From Spatholobus suberectus (taxonomy: Eukaryota > Streptophyta > Magnoliopsida > Fabales > Fabaceae): a stretch of DNA of 64,000 nucleotides. A program made the translations under genes and the position numbers. Position 1 is the first letter of the stretch; each line of letters begins with the position of its first letter. The DNA lies in the NCBI GenBank assembly GCA_004329165.1, contig CM014734.1, forward strand, positions 75,047,694 to 75,111,693. The letters are read 5' to 3'. This document shows positions 47,377 to 57,799 of this stretch, piece by piece. The notes below the pieces were generated by a model. It did no database searches. It worked only from the letters and a program-made list of their open reading frames with translations, and was not told where the DNA came from.

Positions 47377-47502
47377 TACATTTTAATGATAATTTTCAAT
47401 AAAAAAATTATTTTCATTGATCCCTTAATTAAATCTTTTTTTTTTGTAATTTCATACACTAAAATAATTAGAGCTTGGTAATGCTTGCTGCAAAAATAAT
47501 TA

Positions 47503-47795
47503 CTCCCTCCGTCCCATTTTGTTTGATGTATTAACAAAAAAAAAATTGTATTGTTTTGATTGTCATTTTAGAATATCAATAAAGCATTAAATATTTTTTT
47601 TTCTATTATATCTTTAACCATTTATGGTGGAATGAAAAAATATAAAATAAATGCAAAGGAGAGGGAATCTAATTAATATAAAAGATAAGGGGTAGGAAAT
47701 TTCATAATAATAATTTTTAAATCGAAAATATTAATTACATTTTTTAATTCTTGTGTCAAAACCTTAAACGGTCAAACAAAATGAGACAAAAGGAG
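47503..47795. mobile_element. Stowaway-like MITE (Tc1/mariner), TA target
   Basis: The left end, CTCCCTCCGTCCCATTTTGT, is the classic Stowaway terminus. The right end, ACAAAATGAGACAAAAGGAG, is its decayed inverted copy. TA flanks both sides (47501-47502 and 47796-47797). Sister spacers at 17610, 33965 and 57685 read ATAATTATCCTTTAG without the insertion. Confidence 0.85.
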
Positions 47796-47954
47796 TATTC
47801 TTTAGTAATTTTGGACATAAATTAACATTTTAATGAATTTAAGACTTTAACTAATGATTCTAAATATTTAATTATTAGTGTATTATTCTAACATTCCCCA
47901 CTGAGTGAAAGCAAAGGCCAACAAGATTGTAGTATGGAGGGCAATCACTTTGTA

Positions 47955-48419
47955 ACAGTAAAAGGGCTTGACTTATGCAGAAGCTTTACCAAAAAACCCG
48001 AGTCGATCAAAAGTAAAGTAATATCTTCGGAGTCTGGTCATTGAGGAAATTGAACATAACCGAAACTTATTCCCATACTTCAAATTAAGTCCACAATCAC
48101 GTAGTAAGAATCTAAGAAGAAGTTTTGTTTCCAAAGTGAGAAACTCAGGATATGCTTTCAATATCCGAAAGAAATTTCATGTAGAAGGCTATTTCTTAGT
48201 GAAGGCGACCCCTATGGGTGCGAACATGGTCTTCCTGGAAGGGACATACGAAAGAAAGATCCCAGCACTTATTAAGGATGTCAAGGACTGGTTATAGTCA
48301 ATTGGTTCTTAGCTATCAGATAGTGAGATTCATCGGTGTTAGACATGGAAAGATTGGTTTGGATGAAATGTTATGCAAAAGAGTTTCAAATTTGATAGCA
48401 GGTCAACTATAGGTTGGCT
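47955..48419 (+). pseudogene. LINE ORF1/DUF4283-like fragment (unit 3, inverted)
   Basis: Plus-strand frames show a TYAEAL-like start and LRRSFVSKVRNSGYAFN. KKFHVEGYFLVKATPMGANM with VFLEGTY follows, then an ALIKDVKDW segment. This order resembles the N-terminal nucleic-acid-binding domain (DUF4283) encoded by plant LINE ORF1 and related proteins. The frame is broken near 48200 and after 48296. It is longer than its unit 2 counterpart and lies in the opposite orientation, so this piece was inverted together with the neighbouring AHL-B flank. No reverse transcriptase follows. Confidence 0.45.
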
Positions 48420-48474
48420 TGAAGCTAGGGATTCAAGTCTCTAGTAGACCTTAGCTTCAAACCAATCTTTGCAA

Positions 48475-48893
48475 GCATTTCATTTATGATTTCCCCTTCC
48501 CTTTGTATTAATTGTATCTGTGTGTGCCTTCTATGGCAGACCGTAATAATACAAGAATGTTTTCTATGGAAATTAATTTTGTAGTTGTTCTTTTGTGCAT
48601 GATGTTTTTAGAGTTCTTACATTAATTGATGTGGCCTAAGTGATCCTGGTTGGAAGAAATTATTATATTTTTCGAAACTATCACATGTCTATAATCTCAA
48701 TCAATCCTTATGTAACATATAATTGAGATTGATCAATTTGTAAAAAAAGTTCATAAAATTTAGTAAATATACGTGAAGTTGGTTTGGATCATATAATACT
48801 TTTTTCATGGTTAAAACTTCCCTAATTTTGCTCTTAGTTTTGTGTGTATAGTTGCCAATGCCATATGTTGTCATTATCTGTATCGTATTGGAG
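48475..48893 (+). pseudogene. AHL remnant B3: inverted 3' flank
   Basis: This segment is the reverse complement of the AHL-B 3' flank (compare 34440-34870 and 17760-18136). It includes TTTGTGCATGATGTTTTTAG and TAGTTGCCAATGCCATATG. No coding part remains. It is the only AHL-derived piece in the window on the opposite strand. Confidence 0.65.
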
Positions 48894-50893
48894 GTTGACG
48901 TTTAGGTTCATATCTCCAATAAGAATTTTTGTCCAGATACCTTAAGAGAGAAGAAGGGCTTGGAAAATCCATGAAATCTAAGAATCAAGTGTTATACCCT
49001 CTTATCCTCTCTATTTTGTGGATGACCACCTCTTCCACCTTATCCCCATTTTTGAAACACTTTCCACATATCTTTTGCCCCAAAGTTTATGGGGAAGTTG
49101 TAAAGAATATGTGGACCAATGCATGCCTCTCTTATTTTGCTTGCACGGGTCATTGTTTTAACCATCCTTCTTTCATTTCTGTTTACCTATCTTCGCTCCT
49201 CTTTCCTTCCTCCACCTCTCTTCACTCTCCAGCCTACCCCGAACATGTTTCATTAGATAATATATATACACACATATGTATAATGATACATTTAACATAA
49301 TTAATTTTGTATAAAGTCTAAATGCCGATGCTATGCAATATACTAGAAATTACAATACGCACACTGTATGGTTGGCCCGAACATCCTAGACCGAACCTAG
49401 GTCTTTAACAAGACATACTATATTTTTAACTTTACTTAGATAAGGTTGGGCTTAATAAATTTAAGTAGGGGCCATGAGTTGAGACGAATTTTAAATACCC
49501 TTAATTTTATGATTTCTAATTAAATGTATTTACTAATTTAATATGAGATGGATAAAATTATCCATATTTATTTAGGAAACAACGAAAAATGTTGATTTCA
49601 ACAAAATTAAATATATTGACCCCATTCATCTAACCCGCTCAATATTGTGGTTTTTTTTTTTTTTAAGGTTCAATATTGTGGTTAAGGAGGTGCGTTATTT
49701 ATCTCTGTAGGTATATTATGAAACTAATCTAATATAAGGAATGATGGGAAGTAAAATTTTTGAGACGCACAAACATCAATATATTGTGGGTATAGTTTGT
49801 CTACATTTTAATTTGTCTTAGGAATGGAATGAAATTAAATGAGATGAATAGTATAAAATAATAAAATCAAGTGGACTAAATTAGTTTTAATTTATTTTTT
49901 TGTATATTTTTATGATGAGTAAAAAAAAACAGGTTTATCCCATACTCAAAAACTTGAGGGGGGAAAAGGATAGTATTGGACAAATAAATAAATGCATTTA
50001 CCCTAATTTTTCCTTATTTATCCTATTTTTAATAATTAAATAATAAAACTTAATATTATTTCATTCTTTTCTTGGTGGCATATCCGATGCACAAAAATTT
50101 TGTGTACAGATACTTAAAGGCAAAAGGGAATGACAATAAAAAAAATAAAACTGAAGATAAGAAGGTAAAATAAGTTAAGTTTATCTTATGCATAAGTTAA
50201 AATTAGCTTATGCATAGTTATTTGTAGAAACTCTCTCATTTTGTTTCATTAAAAGTTTGATTTAACTTATGGAAGAAGCTTAATTCGTTTTATTTTTTTA
50301 TTTTTTCTCCTATAAGTGTTTCAATTTATTGAGAAATTTATCCAAACAAAATAAACTAGTTAGAGAGAGTTTTAAGAGAAAGAAGCCTAAATCTATCTCA
50401 ATCATATAACAACAAAAAATGCATTTTAGTTAATATAACAACAACAAAAAATGCATTTTAGTTAATATAACAACAACAAAAATGTATTTTAGTTAGAAAG
50501 ATTTAATTAATTTTTAGTACAAAGAAGTCTAAATCCAACTTAGTCATTTAAATATTTATTTTTATAAGAATTAATTAACGAATTAAAAATAATTTTATTA
50601 AAAATATAGTATTCAATATTATTAATATATTTCAATCAAGATTTTCAAGAAAAAAGTTCTTTTTATTAATTCCTTTGCCATTGCCTTAATAATAATTATA
50701 AGTTAAATTCCTTTGCCACAACTAGAGGATTTTTTCAAAGGGGAAAAGGAAGCATTTTACGAGTGGGGAAGGAGGGTTGGTGGTTGATGGGGTGAAAGGA
50801 GGGGGAAAAGGAGAGTCACAATAAGAGCCAGATCTTTAAAGAGAAGGTTTGACAATTTGTACATACGGGGGGGGGCAGAGAATGAAAAGGTCA
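48894..50893. repeat. Duplicated spacer (unit 3)
   Basis: Collinear with 35520-37150 from about 49015 onward. It includes a small triplication near 50400-50485 of the AACAACAAAAAATGCATTTT unit. A 123-codon frame at 48929 has no recognised domain and its unit 2 counterpart is broken, so it is not called. Confidence 0.5.
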
Positions 50894-51643
50894 TAGGGGT
50901 GAAAATAGGCTATAGGACGAATAAGATGTCGATTAAACAAGTTTGGCCTATTTAAAAAACTCAAGGCCTAAGTTTAACCTATTACTTTTGAAAGTCGGCC
51001 TATGGCTTTGCCTAATAGCCTATTTAAAAGCTTATTTCATATTAAAACTTTTATATAGGTTTAACCTATATATATATAGGCTAATTGACTAATAAGCCAA
51101 TGAGAAAAAACACCATGTAAAACAAACTATAAACTATGAAATTAAAATCATTACTACTCAAACATAAGATAAGGGTGAAAATAAGTAGTTTGGGCTTTTT
51201 TAAGAGTCGTGTCTAACTTGTTTATATGATATAAGCATTTTCTTAAGGTCTAATCTAATTTTCGTGATCACTTATTTCAACGTATATTTGCAATTAGGCC
51301 ACTAAATAAAGCATTAATTTATCCTTCAATAAGCTTATAGGCTTGACTATTTATGTAGGTTAACATACTTAATATTTAAAAAGATAAATACATTTAATAC
51401 ATTATAACAAATCTAATATAATAATTATACTAACAAAACATTATCATTTATATTTACTGAAATAGGTTGACATGTTAAGCCTAAAAGACATTTTGAATGG
51501 CCTAAGTCTAACCTTATTAACCAAATAGGCTTTTTATAAAAGCTTGGCCAAGTTTATTTTTTAAATATGCCTAGTTTGACCTAGGCTTGATATAAGTTAA
51601 GTCGTAGGTTCTTGTTGGACGACCTAGTCTATTTCTAACCCTA
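50894..51643. mobile_element. Nonautonomous DNA element, TIR TAGGGGTG (unit 3 copy)
   Basis: Collinear with 20142-20929; it starts TAGGGGTGAAAATAGGC and ends CTATTTCTAACCCTA. It sits at the same place in the unit, so it was present before duplication. Confidence 0.65.
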
Positions 51644-51689
51644 GGGGTCAGAGAAAAGGAAGGTGATGGTGATGAGGATGGGGATGGGG

Positions 51690-51905
51690 TGAGACAGAGA
51701 ATTTTTCATTTTCCAATTTTTTGTCATTTCAATCTTATCCATTCAATTAAAAGTATGATACCTAACATTTAGTAATTAATAGGGTACAATTAAAAATATT
51801 AAATCTAACATTTAGTAATTAATAGGATAGAAATTAAAAATATTATATCTAACCATTAATAATTAATACGGTATCAGTGTCGTATTTTTCTCCTTGTACT
51901 TAAAC
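51690..51905. repeat. Satellite monomer s3 with partial triplication
   Basis: The lone monomer equivalent to 23630. Its ATTAAAAATATTATATCTAAC / TAGTAATTAATAGGGTA part is repeated three times. Confidence 0.7.
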
Positions 51906-52925
51906 GTTACCTTCTTTATTCAATTCTTTTTTGTCAATTCTAACGTCATCTAAGAATTATTGTGATGAACAATAAATATTGACCAAGTTAGTACACACTA
52001 TAGTCTAGTCATTAATGTTCTTTGAACCGTACACTTGTAATTTACTTTTCTTTCTTATATATGTTCCCTCAATAAATATAAATATACATTTCTTCCTTAT
52101 ATTCATTTTTCACCTCATTTCTTCCTATTTCTCTTCCTTTACTATCATATCACTTGTCACATTTGTTACTTTCTCTCTTTTTCTTCTCTCCATCTTATCC
52201 ACCCCATTTCTAGGTGTACGTTAATTAGTGCTCTTGTTTCCTTATATGGTCAACACTGTTAGTAATAAATGAAAAACATTACACTACAATAATTTATTAA
52301 ATTATGAATATCAATTAATTTAGTTTATAAAATATATAAAATTATTCATTGTTAATCATTTTAATTTTTGTAACTTTAAGTACTAAAATTATCATCATTT
52401 TATAATGTCAAATATTAACATAAACATAATTTATGAATTTCAAGAATAAAAATGATATTTTTATAGTTAGAAAATAAATTGTTTCATATTGATAATTTTA
52501 TGACTAATTTTGTATATTATTTTGTTTTTCTCTTCAGAATAAAATAAGACATATTTTCACACATATGTAACAACAAAATAAACTAGAGAGTGAGTTTTAG
52601 TAGAAAGAAGCCTAAATCTACCGTCAGTTATTTTAGTTAGAAAATTTTAATTTTGAGTAGAAAGAAGTCTAAATTCAATGTTAGTCGCTTTAGTTAGAAA
52701 GATTTTTAGTAGAAAAAGTCTAAATTCAACTTAGTCATTTATTTTTATAATAATTAATTAATGAATTAAAAATGATTTTTTATCAAAAAATATGACATTT
52801 AATATTATTAATATGTTTCAATCATGATTTTTGATAAAAAAAAAATTCTTTTTATTAATTCATTCGTCATTTCCTTAACAGTAATTATTAATTAAATATT
52901 TTTTTTGTAACTTCAAGTATTAAAG
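51906..52925. repeat. Duplicated spacer (unit 3)
   Basis: Collinear with 23776-24740 and 37566-38630; no gene. Confidence 0.5.
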
Positions 52926-52932
52926 CAACTAT

Positions 52933-53740
52933 ATATATATTTTGTTTTTGAGAGGAAATGCTCTATTTATTAAGATGAAAAATTGGAAATAGCGGCTAAT
53001 ACATTTGACTCAAGAAAAGACAAAATCTGAGGAGGAACATCCTCCAACCAATAGTTTTCTTTAAATTAAAAAGCAGGTGCAGCAAATCTGTCCACCACCC
53101 TATTACCAGCATGCTTAATAAAAGATAGGGGCAATAACCATCCTCTATGTGTCAAACTTGAACACTCCTGTAGCAACACCGAGTTATATGATTTGTCCTC
53201 TCTGTGCTTACGAGCCCAGGAATTGAAAAGAATTTGGCAATCTGTCTCAAAAGTGGTATGTTCAAAACTCGTGTGCTACCAATGCACCGCTTGAAAGCTA
53301 GAATTTCTGCAATCATTGGTTCATAACATATTGGATAAAATTGTGGTGGTGTTGCCAGAGGCTGGCCCAAATGATCTCTAAAGATTGCATCCATACCAGT
53401 GCCAACTTCACGTCTACCTAATGCATCCAGGTTAACTTGGATATCATTTGGATCAGGTGGTTTCCAGCACATTGATGTGCTCGCTGGACTTTGCTTAGGA
53501 GGCTCAAGATAATTCGAGAAGGAAGCATTCATTGAAAATATCTGCAGAATAGGAGTTTCCTGTTGAGAGAAGACCCAAGTATTGCGTCTCTTCCATAGCA
53601 CCCATATGAAATCAAACACTCTCGCTACAAAGTCTGAATCTGTAGCCAGACAATCACTTATCCACACTACAAATTTCTGTATTTGAGAATCAACTCGCAC
53701 CCTAATATTTGATGCAACTATTGTTATTGTACCAAAAAAA
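52933..53740 (-). pseudogene. Non-LTR retroelement fragment with RNase H-like domain
   Basis: The minus-strand frame from about 53735 encodes IWVLWKRRN (typical of the region before the domain). WKPPDPNDIQVNLDAL then replaces the usual 'W.PP..g.iKlNvDgs'. IFRDHLGQPLA, AEILAFKRCI and a disrupted middle follow. In a shifted frame the end (WLLPLSFIKHAGNRVVDRFA, then WLEDVPPQI) is recognisable. This is the RVT_3/RNase H-like tail of plant LINE-type proteins. The insert is flanked by CAACTAT (52926-52932 and 53741-53747), or 11 bp with one mismatch. It ends on its sense strand in an A-rich tail. The first RNase H acidic residue region appears altered. Not functional. Confidence 0.7.
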
Positions 53741-53880
53741 CAACTATTGTTTTGTAACATTATCAACAAAATAATGATCATTTAATAACTATGGACATAA
53801 AAATAGTATATATTTTTACCATTTTCAGACTTAAATTAATTAATACTCGTAATTTAATAGATTATTTTTATGTATTACTG

Positions 53881-54010
53881 GAACGTTCACAAAGTCACAA
53901 ATGAAGTTTGGTAATCCCTCCCTAGTAATAATCACCCCGATTGGTGGGGTTGAATCGATAAAGTATGTTCACATATGGAGGAGCAGCAAGGGATTGAACA
54001 TTATCTAACA
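53881..54010 (-). pseudogene. AHL 3'-end remnant C4
   Basis: Short version of C2/C3 (CACAAAGTCACAAATGAAG, then TAGTAATAATCACCCCGATT), fused to the satellite relic. Confidence 0.6.
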
Positions 54011-54120
54011 ATATGAAATTAATAAAGCACCAATACCATGTTTTTCTCTCAAGTATGTTAAAAGTTAAGGGTGCTGACAGTGGAGTTGGGAGAGAGAGAG
54101 GATTATTTAGTTTACAATTT
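54005..54120. repeat. Satellite relic S4, less than one monomer
   Basis: Part of one monomer remains (AACAATATGAAATTAATAAAG to GAGAGAGAGGATTATTTAG). The array present at this place in units 1-3 is reduced to this piece, probably by unequal recombination. Confidence 0.7.
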
Positions 54121-55212
54121 TATAGAATTATGAATATCAATTAATTTAATTTATAAAATTATAAAATATTATTTAAATATGTAAAATTAGTCAACGTTAG
54201 TCATTTTAATTTTTATAATTTTAAGTATTAAAATTATCATCATTTTTAACTGTCAAATATTAACATAACATTATTCACTAATTTCAAGAGTAAAAATGAT
54301 ATTTTTATAGTAAATTTTTTATATTCATCATTTTATGACTAATTTTGCATATTAATTATTCTGCTTTTCTCTTGAGAGTAGAATAAGACGTAGTTTCACA
54401 CAATAAAAGAACAAAATAATCTAGTTAGAGAGAGATTTAGTCAAAAGAAACCTAAATCTATCCTCAGTCATTTTAGATAGAAAATTTTCATTTTTAGTAG
54501 AAAGAAGTCTAAATCTAGTGTTACTCGTTTTAGTTAGAAATATTTTTAGTAGAAAGAAATCCAAATCTAACTTAGTCATTTACATATTTATTTTTGTAAT
54601 AATTAATTAATGAATTAAAGATTAAAAATATTAAAAATATAGTATTTACTATTATTAATATATTTCAATCATAATTTTAATAAACAAATACTTTTATTAG
54701 TTCCTTGGTCGTTACCTTAATGATAATTATTAATTAAATATTTTTTGTAACTTAAAGTGTTAAAACAACTCTTGTTTTGTCACGCTAGCCACTAAAATGA
54801 AGACATTTAATAATTTTGGACATAAAAGTAATATTTTTACAACTTTAAGACTTAAATTATTTAATTCTTATGATTTAATAGGTTATTTTAATGTATTGTT
54901 GGTTAGACGGAGTACGTAGAAGCAGACACAAAATTGTAATATGGAACATGATTCAAGAACAAGATTGACAAACACATCGGCATTGACAACTATACACAAA
55001 CCCAACAGCAAAATAAACTAGTTAGAGAGAGCTTTTAGCAAAGAAAGACCCACTAGGGCCACCAAATCCCCCTCGATTAAAAACTCTAAAAACTTCATGA
55101 AAAAAAATATAGTTGTATTATTACTCCTTGTATAAAGGCATATATAAAACATTGTATTATTAAAGACACAAAAAGTTGCAAATGAAGCTTTGTTATCCTT
55201 CCCTAGTAATTA
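54121..55212. repeat. Duplicated spacer and 3' flank of AHL A4
   Basis: Collinear with 28560-29740; no gene. Confidence 0.55.
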
Positions 55213-55971
55213 TCATAGCAATTCTTGGGTGTTCCAATAAGGCATGTTCACATTTGTAGGAGAGCAACAAGGAGTTGAATATTCATTGGAGATGAGCATT
55301 TGGATTGATAAGGGAGGCATTGCCTTATGGTACTCATGCTTCTTGATGACAGAAGCCATAACCTGTACAGGTTCCATAGCAATAACTTTGCCTCCAATAA
55401 GGCCGCCAACGAGTTTGGGATCCCTTGTCCTTGAGACTTGAATTGTGAAGGAGGAATAGGGAACGTTAAAAGGGGGTGAAGGTGAAAGGCTCTTAGTGTA
55501 AAAGCCTAAGAGAGACAACATGTGAAAGTTTCCCTGGAGGAGCAAATCATGAGAATGGTCGAAAAGGTTGCAAAGGGTAACTGCAGAGATGGGCCCTGAA
55601 GCATTGTGCACCACGATGCTGACATCTCGGTTGCAAGCAAAGTCGATGATGGCATTAATAATGTCCATGCCGGCAGGAATATTTAGGACTATGGGTTTGA
55701 GAAAGTCCTCTTTTTCTTGCAAGAGGAAGGTGGCAGGGATAGGGAATTTTAAGGCTAGTTTAGGCTTATTCGTTGAGCTAGGTGGCCTCCCCCTAGGCCT
55801 CCTAGCAAGTGCAACCATAGCAGGTTGTGGTTGCATTTGCTCTTTCGATTCGTGTGGAGGGACATCTAATTGAGCGGGAATAGCAAGAGTAAGTGATGGT
55901 GGTAATGGTAGTGGCGATGGTGGTGATGATGGTGACGGTAATAATGGTGAAGGTTTGCCATTGTTTGCCAT
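55213..55971 (-). CDS. AHL A4: AT-hook/PPC DNA-binding protein with altered C-terminus
   Basis: The longest intact AHL frame in the window: 252 residues from MANNGK (ATG 55969-55971). An in-frame ATG 30 bp upstream exists, but the start conserved in all four copies is preferred. The N-terminus is Pro/Ser-rich. The AT-hook core RRPRGRPPSSTNKPK is at residues about 57-71, with GSK changed to SST after the GRP core. A linker follows, then the PPC/DUF296 domain at about 92-218; the GRFEIL position reads GNFHML. After AMPP, a one-base loss and a ~120-bp deletion relative to A1-A3 replace the usual tail. The new tail enters the old 3' coding extension in a shifted frame (LSIQML, then VNMPYW) and stops at 55213. 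Family role: nuclear binding of AT-rich DNA and transcriptional or chromatin regulation. Function of this copy is unproven. Confidence 0.78.
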   Translation of the reverse strand: MANNGKPSPLLPSPSSPPSPLPLPPSLTLAIPAQLDVPPHESKEQMQPQPAMVALARRPRGRPPSSTNKPKLALKFPIPATFLLQEKEDFLKPIVLNIPAGMDIINAIIDFACNRDVSIVVHNASGPISAVTLCNLFDHSHDLLLQGNFHMLSLLGFYTKSLSPSPPFNVPYSSFTIQVSRTRDPKLVGGLIGGKVIAMEPVQVMASVIKKHEYHKAMPPLSIQMLISNEYSTPCCSPTNVNMPYWNTQELL

Positions 55972-56100
55972 TATTAATGGTGGGGATATCACATAGAGCA
56001 AGTGAGTATTTGAGAGAGAGAGAAGGGCACAACATGCAGGATACTGTGTGAACCTTTTGCATTGTTAGGACAATTTATAGAACAATCTCAAAGGTTGGAT
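55972..56100 (-). promoter_or_regulatory. AHL A4 core promoter and leader
   Basis: Minus-strand TATAAA at 56074-56079, about 105 bp before the conserved ATG, with the flanking context shared with A1 and A2. Confidence 0.6.
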
Positions 56101-56984
56101 CATACGGGCTCATTAGAAATTCATTTGGATTTACATTTTTCTTTTTATCCAAGTTATTTTTAAAAAATATTTCATATTTTTTAAGAAACTAATTTATTGA
56201 AAGATTGAATCTTTAAAGGATTAATTTCATAACAATTTTTGAACGTTAAATATAGTGACGTTTTAAATTTTTTAGGGACAAATTCAGTAATCAAAACTTC
56301 ATTTAATTTGATGATTCATGTAATTTTGAAAGATTCAACTTGAGAATTTACTCTCAATGAGAATATATTTTTAAAAAAATAATCATATTTCTTTTTTATA
56401 ATTAAACTACTAAATATAGGTAATTAATTTTTATATTGTGTCTTTATTATTTTCCGAATAACGCAAAAGTCAAATCGATTCCATTCATTCTTTTTTCTTT
56501 TCATGTATTTCTTACTTATTTTATTCCATTTAATTAATGAAAATAACATTTGAAAATAAGGCAAGAGTAAATGAGTAATAAATGGAAGGACTGAAATGAC
56601 GTCTCTCTAGTTTTTTGTCCTACTTCTTGTCCCGTAAAGTTTAGCTTAAATTGAACGGTTAAAATGTCACAAAAACAAAATAGAGAATGATTAAAATGTC
56701 AATAATAATAATAATAATAATAATTAAAACAATAGTTTATAAGCCTAAAACCATAACTAAATTGAGGCGAAAATAATAGACGAGAGTGTAACAAGTTTAG
56801 TGTAATATAAAGTATAAAAAATTACTCGAGACTGAAATTGTAACGAGATAAATTGTAATTTGGTCAAAAAAATTTAAGTTGAAAATAAATCAACCACAAA
56901 TAAATTAAAAAGAGAACCTGCCACTACTTTTTTCAACATGGTCAACAACATATTGAGAAAATACCAATTATGCATTATGTGTTT
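56101..56984. repeat. Duplicated spacer upstream of AHL A4
   Basis: Collinear with 15201-15740, then with the segment shared only with unit 3 (56640-56790). It includes an (AAT)n microsatellite at about 56701-56724. No gene. Confidence 0.55.
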
Positions 56985-57160
56985 GGGGATATTCCATATA
57001 GAGCAAGAGAGTATTCGCGAAAGAGATAGAGAGTCATGGTATGCAAGATGCAACGCAATATTTCTTTTGTCATTTGGGACAATTATATTTATAGAACAGT
57101 CTCAAGTTGAATGAATAAGATCTATTCATTTAAAATTTATTTAGATGTACATTACACTTT
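56985..57160 (-). promoter_or_regulatory. Orphan AHL-like promoter P2-4
   Basis: Collinear with P2-1 to P2-3. A minus-strand TATAAATA is kept, as in P2-2. No downstream AHL coding sequence. Confidence 0.6.
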
Positions 57161-57799
57161 TTTTTAAAAAGTAAATATTTCATAGATCGATGTTCTATTC
57201 ATTATGATTTATGAACTTCTATTTTTGGTTCTCGTGTAATAAATAGTGCAAAATTTATTTATGTTTAGGTCATAAACTTAATTTTATATGCATCGAAATG
57301 TACTTACACATGAACATATTTATGATTTACACTTTTTTTTAAAAAGTAAATATTTCATAAAAAATTGTTATTTTTTTAATTTTAGAAAATCTATTATTTG
57401 ATATTTATAATTTTATGACTAATTTCATAGGTTAGTCTGCTTTTCTCTTGAGAGTAGAATAAGATTCAATTACACAAAATTATAATGCCAAAATAAATTA
57501 GTTAGACATAATTAACATTAAAATCATTTTTTCCATTAAAAGTATAGTCTTCAAAGTTACCAATACATTTTAATCATAATTTTCAATAGAAAATTTCTTT
57601 TCCTTGATCCCTTAATTAAATATTTTTTTCCTGTAGTTTCATATACTAAAATAATGATAGCTTTGTAACCTAGCGGCAAAAATAATTATCCTTTAGTAAT
57701 TTTGGACACAAATTAACTTTTTTACGATTTTAAGACTTGAACTAATGATTCTAGATATTTAATTATAGGTGTATTATTATTCTAACATTCCCCACCGAG
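57161..57799. repeat. AT-rich duplicated spacer (unit 4), internally deleted
   Basis: Collinear with the P2-to-B spacer of other units but about 0.8 kb shorter. A short inverted piece near 57290-57320 (CATCGAAATGTACTTACACA) is the reverse complement of sequence seen near 45985-46005. Confidence 0.5.

Larger units (their letters stand above)
45843..47954. repeat. AT-rich duplicated spacer (unit 3) carrying three MITEs
   Basis: Collinear with 16276-17750. Three small elements (46176, 47194, 47503) are inserted. No gene. Confidence 0.55.

Noticed and set aside
48929..49300. 123-codon plus-strand frame in unit 3
   Set aside because: The collinear sequence in unit 2 (35520-35700) does not keep the frame, and no domain is recognisable.
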